Shown in pieces: positions 56,887-64,000 of a stretch of DNA of 64,000 nt. The position numbers and the translations under genes are program-made. Each line of letters begins with the position of its first letter. The stretch's first letter is position 1. Below the pieces are notes generated by a model. It searched no databases, had not been told where the DNA came from, and saw only the letters and a list, made by a program, of their open reading frames with translations. Source of the stretch: Sepioteuthis lessoniana (taxonomy: Eukaryota; Mollusca; Cephalopoda; Myopsida; Loliginidae); NCBI GenBank assembly GCA_963585895.1, contig CAUZXS010004389.1, positions 5,001 through 69,000 of the forward strand, read 5' to 3'.

Positions 56887-57322
56887 CGTGGTGCATTTAA
56901 TAAGTTTCCAGACTCCTCCCACACCCCTCATCATCCCTTACAGACTCTCTGCCTTCCTTGAATCTCTTATGCCACTCAAAAACTGATGCTCGATTTATGC
57001 AAGATGGTCGAAAAGCAGTCTGAAGCTTTCCATACGTTTCTGTGGCATTTTTTCCAAGTTTAAAACAGAATTTTATTGCATATCGATCTTCTAAAGTGTC
57101 CTCACGTCCAGATTGCATTTTTGAAATTCACCAGATGTGACAATCAGGCTTTAGTACGGTGTATTCCAATTCCTGTTGTAGCTGTTCATTTGAACCTGAA
57201 ATCATAAAAGCTGGTCAGTGATCTCATAAGATGTATAGCAATGAGATAATGAATTTCCAAGAGTCTACGACAATTTTAAATACCTGTACAAAAAAGTCTG
57301 GAAACTTATTGAATGCCCCACG
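56887..57322 (-). mobile_element. mariner (family A) MITE keeping only the N-terminal domain
   Basis: Both ends carry 'aataagtttccagact' and the element is flanked by TA (56885-56886 and 57323-57324). Minus strand 56897-57118 encodes MQSGREDTLEDRYAIKFCFK and RASVFEWHKRFKEGRESVRD, the paired-type DNA-binding half of the transposase. The catalytic half is deleted. Such a fragment could in principle bind terminal repeats without cutting. Confidence 0.9.
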
Positions 57323-57334
57323 TATATATATATA

Positions 57335-57550
57335 CCTCTCTACCACGAGAAAGATGTGATACAAAATCAATTTTTAAACGGAATGCAGCTAGTTTTGAAG
57401 TCTCTTCTTTTAGACTAGCTGCCTAACAAAGGCTAAAGAACACAGCCTATCCTACTATTCACCCATAACAGGAGGGAGATGAGATGAATTGATGCCTTTC
57501 CTTTGAGCATTAACACTAAATGAAGTGCAAACAGCATCGTTGAAGGGTTT
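57335..57550 (-). mobile_element. SINE-B copy 7, diverged
   Basis: Reverse SINE-B: 'acctctctaccacgagaaag', 'ttttagactagctgcctaac', 'ttcacccataacaggaggga'. Its head side runs into the 25-bp array. Confidence 0.7.
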
Positions 57551-57675
57551 AACTTGGCTGGTCGACTCCATTTTTAACTCGGGTGGTTGACTTCATTTTT
57601 AACTTGGTTGGTCGACTTCATTTTTAATTCGGGTGGTCAACTTCATTTTTAACTCGGCTGATCGACTTCATTTTT
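57551..57675. repeat. 25-bp minisatellite, five copies
   Basis: Unit 'aactcggttggtcgacttca' plus 'ttttt', exactly five copies in 125 bp. It appears to be an expansion of the SINE-B head region next to it. Confidence 0.9.
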
Positions 57676-57879
57676 AAACACTCACATATGGACACATTAG
57701 GATAAAAATCGGTGAAGGAAGAACCGCAAAACTTTACCATCAAACCTAGACCAGAACTTCAGCTGCAGAAGCCGCGACCATATCTGTCTCTTATTGTTTT
57801 AGTCAGCCACAAGCGTGCCTTTAGACAACGTGGACAACCTTCTTTTTAATCTTTGATCACAAAGTCAAGCCATGATGGT
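57676..57879. other. Unassigned spacer
   Basis: No recognised feature. Confidence 0.3.
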
Positions 57880-58225
57880 CGGTTGGTTTGGGTTTTATGG
57901 CATATCAACCTTTGTACGTTATTTAATGCCAAATCCATTTTTATACAAATATTCTATTTCAAACAATCGCACTTTAGCCAAAGTATGCAGTTTAGTTCTA
58001 TTTAACCCGTAGATAGGGCCCTATTAGGTGCTACCATTCCGGGCCAGAGTGGACCTGGGAGCAATGGTAACGAAGGGGTGCTCCGTATTCTCCAAAGCAC
58101 GAGCATCACTGGAACCTCATCATCAGATAGTTTTGTGTCATATCCAGGACACTCGTTGGCGGGGTTTTTACCTCTCTGCAGAGGTGCAGTCAGTGTATTC
58201 TACAGTCCCAGCCGACTGGTCAAGC
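57880..58225 (-). mobile_element. SINE-D copy
   Basis: Plus-strand reading: 'ggtttgggttttatggcata' (tail reversed), 'ccgggccagagtggacctgg', 'agtgtattctacagtcccag' (head reversed). The tail is short, without repeat expansion. Confidence 0.85.
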
Positions 58226-58235
58226 CAAGCCATGA

Positions 58236-58238
<3 letters not shown>

Positions 58239-58291
<53 letters not shown>
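58239..58291. repeat. TA microsatellite
   Basis: About 26 TA repeats between SINE-D and SINE-A. Confidence 0.95.
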
Positions 58292-58295
<4 letters not shown>

Positions 58296-58309
58296 AAATA
58301 TAAATAAAT

Positions 58310-58565
58310 AAAGTGACCGGGCATTGACATGATAGTGAGAGAGTTCGCCAATGGTCCGGGAGACCTGGATTTAATCCCAGGTTATATCAAAGACTCAAAA
58401 AATGGTTCTTGATGCCTCATTGCTCATCACAGTATTATAAGGTACGGATCTAGGGTAAAGTAGAACAATCCAGAGAAAGGAGTAGCGCCTTCCTCTACAC
58501 CGTGGTGTAGTAGCTAATCAAAAGGGAGCCTTCGAGTCACCCTCGACTAAGGTCGCCAACTTTAT
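58310..58565 (+). mobile_element. SINE-A copy 13
   Basis: Complete, slightly diverged: 'acatgatagtgagagagttc', 'cctggatttaatcccagg' and 3' end 'aaggtcgccaactttattta'. Confidence 0.85.
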
Positions 58566-58656
58566 TTATCATTATTTTACTTGTTTGAGAGGTTTTCCCA
58601 CCAGCGTTAGCTGATGGTTTACCCCTTGAGTTTGAGTGACAGCAAGTTGTTATTAC

Positions 58657-58702
<46 letters not shown>

Positions 58703-59079
58703 AAATAAATAAATAAAAACACTAGAAAATAATAAATTAAACATAATAGGATAAATAAATCTTAGAACAATTAAAATGATATAGTAAAAAAAAAAATATC
58801 CACGCAGTGTAATGTGTAAACCTTCTCAAAATGCCCCACAAACTAGATCACTCTTCCCATCATGCCTCACACAACAGTGTATTAAAGGATACACAACACG
58901 TGTGAACCCCTTCGTCCGTTGACAGTGTCTACGTCCCGGGAAAATTTGGTTTATAGCGGATAGATGCTAGAATATATATAAAGTTATCCCATGTGAATAT
59001 GAACAAATTCTTAATAATAAGATCATGGAATCCTATAAGAATGGACCATAACAACATGCCCGCACTAATTAACAGAGAT
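58566..59079. other. AT-rich spacer with ATT repeat
   Basis: (ATT)n at about 58655-58700. No gene. Confidence 0.5.
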
Positions 59080-61350
59080 ACAACTTAACTGGCGTGCAAA
59101 CCACAAAGAAAAATGGGCTTACATTTTATTTAAGGACCATAAGCAGAACTTCCAAGATAGGAAACTGGCCGGGCTTATTAACCCCACCAAAACCGAACTT
59201 GGCTTAGTATCTAAGAATTTAATGCGGAGAATTACGTCACAGATTCTAAGTAGCTCTAAATATCTAAATATGTGGAAAAACTCTTTAGATACTATCGATT
59301 GGTTTAAAAACATTAAGAATAAAAAGAGGTTTATATTCATCCAATTCGATATCATAAGAGTTTTACTCGTCCATTACTAGAGAATTTTTACTAAAAAGCC
59401 TGAACCACGCTGACGAGGAAATTCTAGCATGTAGGAAATCTATTCTAGCCGATAATCGTAGAACTTGGGTGAAAAGTCAATTGGATAACTTCGACGTGCC
59501 CTTGGGGACTTTGTCCATGTAGCTGACTTAATAGGTGGGGCTTTAGTGAGATGACAGAATTATCTTCATCCCGGATAGTAATGGTCCCAAGACCTAAAAA
59601 ATACAGAAGATTATTAGGGCATTTAAATTATTAGGTCTACGAATTGAAAGACTTAAACTTAAAGATAGTTGACTTTCTTGATGTTACAATTAGTTTAAAT
59701 AACGGCACATTCAAACCTTTTTGTAAGAGCAATTCTACCCCCACGTACATAAATATTGACTCTAACCACCCTAGATCGATATTGAAGCAGATTATTAATG
59801 CCGTGAACCAGAGGATAAATAGATTATCCTCATGTAAAAAAAATTGAGGTGACCAAAAGGATATATTATGAAGCCCTCAAAATAAGCGGATTCCAAGGTA
59901 GACTGGAGTATGTGAACCCAGTGAACCCCGGCTATAATGGTAGAAGTAATAGCAGTGGGACCCATGCATTCGTCGAGGTAGGTGACACCAATAATAATCT
60001 CTCAAACAGACGACGAAGAAATAGAAATAGAAAAGTAATCTAGTTTAACCCGCCATTTTGTAAACTTACCAACATTAACATTGGTAAATACTTCCTAAAC
60101 CTCTTGGATAGGCACTTTAATAGGGATAATCCATTAAGGAAAATTTTTAATAGGAACACCGTAAAAAATATTTACTCTTGTACAAACAAAATGCATAGTA
60201 TCTTAAGCAACCACAACAGGAGGTTGCTAGATGAATTAAATCGGAACCAGATGAGGTGTCCTGTAACTGTAGAAGAAAAGGGGAATGCTCCTTGGACGGA
60301 CGATGAAACTCAAAGAACGTCGTATATCAAGCCTGAATTTCCCCCATGGAACATAATGATGATAGGGAGAGGGTTTATATAGGTATCTCCGCTGGGAATT
60401 GGAAGCAAGGACAGTATAACCATAGACATTCTTTCTCCAATCTGTGACTTAGAAACCAAACCGCTCTATCTAAAGACATTTGGAATCTTAGGGATTAGGG
60501 GCTAACCCCCAGAACAAAGTGGAAAATAATCAGGTAGCCTTCAACCGCGAATAGCTTCAATGGCAGATGTTTCCTAGTTTATCGATGAAAAAATTCGTAT
60601 GATTAATTTCAAAGAATGCAAACTACTGCTTAATGAAGGCTACGAACTTATGTTTAAATGTTGACATAAAAGTAAATTCAAATCATCCTGACTGGGGGCC
60701 ACCGAGGTTTCTACTCAAGATAAAAACAAGGATATTCCTTTTGGATGATTTTTATTGGAAATAATAACATTTATTTCAGTAATTACTAGCATTATTTGAC
60801 GAGGGGTTTATGTAGAGAAGGAGATTCTTGGAACTTTAGATATTAATTCACAATTAGGGTCTTTTTTAAATTTCTGGAGTAGTTAATTCCCTTCGACCAT
60901 TTTTGGGTTAATTAAAGGCACCTGGTGGCTGCCGAAAGTTTATTTTTTGGGACGGGATGATGGCCCCATTAGCCGAGGGATTTAACATATGTAAAAGGAA
61001 TAAACAGGAAATATATGAAGATAATCGTTTAGTGAATAAGCTTACATTATTCATAAAATTCCACCTGCTACAATAAATCTCGAATATGTTCAAATTAGAA
61101 TGGGATAATTTACAGGAACACCTTTTTCATGGCTTCTTAACTTTTCTTTATTGTTTTAACCCCTTTTACTTTTGCTTGAGAATTTAAATTTATATAGGGT
61201 TTTTCTTCTTTTTCTTTTCCATTCATATATATATATATAGTCTGTAATCTATATTTGCCTTTTTTCAACCTCAAATTAAACGTGGGAAGTCATTTGATGA
61301 GACGAAGATTATAATGATATTCTTCGCCGAAATAAATTTATAATGACAAT
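59080..61350 (+). mobile_element. Penelope-like element 2: RT, GIY-YIG and 3' ribozyme
   Basis: Plus-strand reading in order: WAYILFKDHKQNFQDRKLAG and LINPTKTELGLVSKNLMRRI (59115-59240), MWKNSLDTIDWFKNIKNKKR, SILADNRRTWVKSQLDNFDV (to about 59510), the RT thumb VDFLDVTISLNNGTFKPF, YINIDSNHPRSILKQI and NPPFCKLTNINIGKYFLNLL (59640-60200), then a GIY-YIG domain at about 60376-60530 (VYIGISAGNWKQGQY, LSKDIWNLRD) and a C-terminal INFKECKLLLNEGYEL. The catalytic YxDD segment near 59530-59600 is missing or unreadable, and frameshifts and stops are frequent. A hammerhead fold lies at 61289-61347. PLE clade not assigned. Confidence 0.85.
61289..61347 (+). ncRNA. Hammerhead ribozyme (type I fold) in PLE 3' region
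   Basis: Stem I GTCAT (61289-61293) pairs perfectly with ATGAC (61343-61347). Core TTGATGA (61294-61300; consensus begins C). Stem II GACGAAG/CTTCGCC with six of seven pairs (61301-61328). GAA (61329-61331). Stem III ATAAA/TTTAT (61332-61341). A at 61342 is the cleavage position after U. All three stems close in the right order, which is unlikely by chance. The C-to-T change in the core may have lowered or abolished activity. Confidence 0.75.
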
Positions 61351-61984
61351 CTAACCAGGTTTGAGTTTTCTTTTAATTGCATTATATATATATATATATA
61401 TATATATGCATACACTATTGCCAACAAAATATTCTAAACAAACTGCTCCCATTAACAATTGTTTGAGAAGAAAGCAAAAAGTACTCAATGCCATTACGAT
61501 AGAAGTGTTCTATTATTGAAGCTTCGTGTACCGTAACTCTGAGTTTTGTGTTTTCATATTCATCGGACGAACAGACGTTAAAAGTAGCCACGGGAAAGGC
61601 TTGGATCCTATTTGTGGCTTAGACGTGTCTTCTTTTTACATCTACTGGTTAAAAAAAAACTCTATTATCATAAGAGCCTCACGAGATATTCACTGTCCCC
61701 GTAATGTTCACTTATGAATGTTTGTAAAATAATTATTAGAGCCCCTTTTCTCCCAAAGAATCTAGAAAAGAGTTTGAAAGAACTGGACATTAATCAAATA
61801 AAATATATACAATAAATTCCCGAGGTACCATTTGGGATTCAAGTGTCCTCACCTTAAAATGAATATTATCTTTATAACAAGTGTATTTTTTACAAAGCAT
61901 ATGAATAATTTCTGTGCTACTTTAGGTAGCGTTATTTTAAGGGTTTATTAATTTTAGTTTTGAAAATAAAATACTGAACTCTTT
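61351..61984. other. Unassigned spacer
   Basis: TA run at 61381-61407. No gene recognised. Confidence 0.4.
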
Positions 61985-62345
61985 ATTTACCCTGTCAGCT
62001 GGAGCTGCTGAACACACTGACTGCATCTTTGCAGAGGGGTAAGGCTCCCCCAACGAGTGTCCTGGAGATAACACAAAACAATCTGATGGTGAGGCTTCTG
62101 CAATGCTAGAGTTTTGGGGGATGCCATCGGTCCCAGATCCACGCTGACCCGGAGTGGAAGCACCTATGGGTCAAATAGAACTAAATTGTGTAATTACGCT
62201 AAACTGAATTGTTTGAAATTAACTTTTACTTTTAGTTTTGTATAAACCAAAAACTTTACTTATACTAAACTGAATTGTTTGAAATGGAACTGTTTCATTT
62301 AACTGTGTGTTAACAAAGGATTGATATTTAATTGAATTGTTAATC
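61985..62345 (+). mobile_element. SINE-D copy, complete with tail
   Basis: Head 'cctgtcagctggagctgctg', 'caacgagtgtcctggagata', 'ccacgctgacccggagtgg', tail repeats, and the satellite-type unit 'atttaactgtgtgttaaca' at 62297. It is followed directly by LINE fragment 7. Confidence 0.85.
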
Positions 62346-64000
62346 ATCAACAACATGTCACGCTGCTGGCACAGATTTCTCTGAACCCCTCTGGCCACCC
62401 GTCTCTATCGTCCATCGCTCCCGGCAGGTCCTCAAAGTTACATCCTGTATCGGCATAGAGCTGTTATATATAGGTTCTAGCTGTTCGTCCTACCTTTGCT
62501 TGTCCACGCTTATGAGTTCGTCCTTACTTCTCTGCAGTGTCCTGCGTGTCTGGTTCGTCTAATTTTGATAGTTTTCGTGGTGGGTGGTAGGTGGCAGTAC
62601 AGCTGCTGTTTTGTGGGGTGTTGCCTCCAGAACTTGTTCAGTATTGCTCGCAGCATTCTTGTGTAATTGCCATCAAGCTTTTTCTTCATACGTTTTGTTA
62701 GCGTCCATGTGGTGCATCTATATAGCAGTATCGACACAAACGCTGATTAGGAAAAAATGCGTATTATTTTATCGGTCAGGTCTGACTTCCATATGACCGA
62801 TAGATAATCGATAGCTGTCCATGTCTTTGCAAGTCGCGTGTTGATGCCATTCTTGGTTGATGAGATGCTGCTTCCGAGGTAGGTGAACTTGTCCACTAGT
62901 TTCAGAGGACCACCCTTAAGTGTGGAAATGTCGCCTCTCTAACTAACTCACATGTATTCTGTTTTGTCTGCGTTGGCATGGAGGCTTAGGTCATCTGCTG
63001 CTCGTTCCAGGCTTAGTAGCAGGGATTCGGCTTGGGTGGGTGAATTTGCTTGAAACGTTATATGATCGGCGTAGTCTCTGCCCGTAATTGCTTCTGCGGG
63101 GGTATGTTCTGCTTTTTTCCTTTGCCAGAATGAAGCCGTTTTCTTTCGTAAAATCTATAGACGTTATAAGCACGTAGTCTAGGCAGATAATAAACAGGTA
63201 TGAGGCTAATGAATATCCTTGCAACACATCTGCTACAATGTCAAAGTAGTCTGTGTGTCCATCCGGTGATCGAATTTTTACTTTTGTGTTTTTATATAGC
63301 ATCATTATGGGTGCCACAGTTTCTTTGGGGAAGTCGTACACGAGAAGTATTTGCTCCATCTTCCCTCTGTGTATGGAGTCAAATGCCTGGGAGAAGTCGA
63401 TATAATATTGTTGACTCAAGGTTTTTTGCAGGTACGCCGAGAATTCGATGGATAGTGAAAATTTGTGATGTCGTGGATCGATTTCTACCTCGGTAGTTCT
63501 TGAGTGTTCCGAGGTCGACCTTCTTGGAGAAAAGGAGGTTGCAACCCTTTGTCCTTCTGTCTATTGTGTTTAGGTTATAAACGACGTTTCAGTATCGGAG
63601 CAGTATGTCGTCGAATTCCCTTGTCTTCCATACTTCCGGGGATATTTCATCAAGCCCTTCAGCTTTCCTATTTTTAATTTTTCTTAGTGCTAAGTCGAGT
63701 TCTTCTTGCATAAACTCCCCTAATTTGATGTCTAGTTGATTACTTATAAGTTTTTAAGATAGATCAATCCGTAACTTTCGGATGTTCTCCAAGTGAATTC
63801 CCGAAATGTTGTTTCCACAGGTGTATTCGTTTTTATTGGCTGACAGTTTTCAGTTTAGCTCTCACAGTACTCTTCCTTCTACTCACTTCGTTTACTGTCT
63901 GCCATGCTATCCTAGATTGTTTATCTTCAACCGAGTCTCTAATCTTATTGGTCTGAATTTGGGTGTATTCTATTTGTTCTTTTAGGTATACATTAGTTCA
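62346..64000 (-). mobile_element. RTE-like LINE fragment 7, running off the window
   Basis: Minus strand: C-terminal region at 62350-62740 (MSILLYRCTTWTLTKRMKKK), RT thumb, RT palm at 62990-63420 (FSQAFDSIHRGKMEQILLVY, DIVADVLQGYSLASYLFIIC) and, upstream to 64000, the pre-RT region. Motif B reads LQGYSLAS rather than LQGDTLAP, and motif C is not in the same frame. Several frameshifts. The 3' end lacks a clean GAT repeat; only 'catcaacaacatg' remains. The longest RTE-like copy here, continuing past 64000. Confidence 0.85.

Noticed and set aside
58028-58303. 91-codon frame ending in an isoleucine-tyrosine run
   Set aside because: It covers a reversed SINE-D and the TA microsatellite.

Overview
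The window is AT-rich, intergenic, repeat-dominated animal DNA. I found no host protein-coding gene, rRNA or functional tRNA gene in it. Almost everything recognisable is a transposable element, a piece of one, or a tandem repeat. Several tRNA-derived SINE families, RTE-like LINE 3' ends finishing in GAT repeats, mariners of the type often labelled SETMAR-like, Penelope-like elements, the recurring AAAGGGAGGTAAC motif and long TA/CA/ATCT tracts together suggest a lophotrochozoan, most likely a mollusc and plausibly a cephalopod. That assignment is inference.

Layout. 0-15.3 kb: an old, decayed satellite with two alternating unit types of about 70 bp. It is broken up by LTR relics, a solo LTR, an I-like LINE (4.6-7.7 kb), SINEs, an inverted duplication (8.4-9.1 versus 10.4-10.9 kb), a young 59-bp sub-array (11.1-11.7 kb) and an internally deleted mariner. 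15.9-19.1 kb: SINE-D copies whose 3' tails hold nested LINE and SINE insertions. 20-23.3 kb: a broken Ty3/Gypsy-like fossil on the minus strand, containing a 155-bp GC-rich block of five consecutive hairpins. 25.9-29.2 kb: two satellite arrays (71-bp and 37-bp units) in opposite orientation, both derived from the SINE-D tail; the second has an 8-unit higher-order repeat. 29.4-37 kb: an RTE-like LINE, SINE composites, and an RLE-type LINE split by a SINE and an LTR-like insert. 38.6-42.4 kb: mariner remnants, a Penelope-like element (PLE) 3' part and a CA-repeat array with fixed spacers. 42.7-44.2 kb: a 59-bp satellite. 44.7-57.7 kb: SINEs, LINE fragments, MITEs, mariner chimeras, and an inverted paralogous pair (44.7 and 52.8 kb). 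59.1-61.4 kb: a PLE with reverse transcriptase and GIY-YIG remains followed by a hammerhead-ribozyme fold. 62.3-64 kb: the 3' part of another RTE-like LINE, running off the window.

The most interesting items are the hammerhead-like motifs linked to PLE sequence (61289-61347, 55687-55724, 39567-39600), the hairpin block at 22639-22793, and the SINE-tail origin of the two inverted satellite arrays. SINE families are named A to E for convenience within this window; the names are not database names. All family assignments rest on recalled motifs and on comparison between copies inside the window; no database search was possible.
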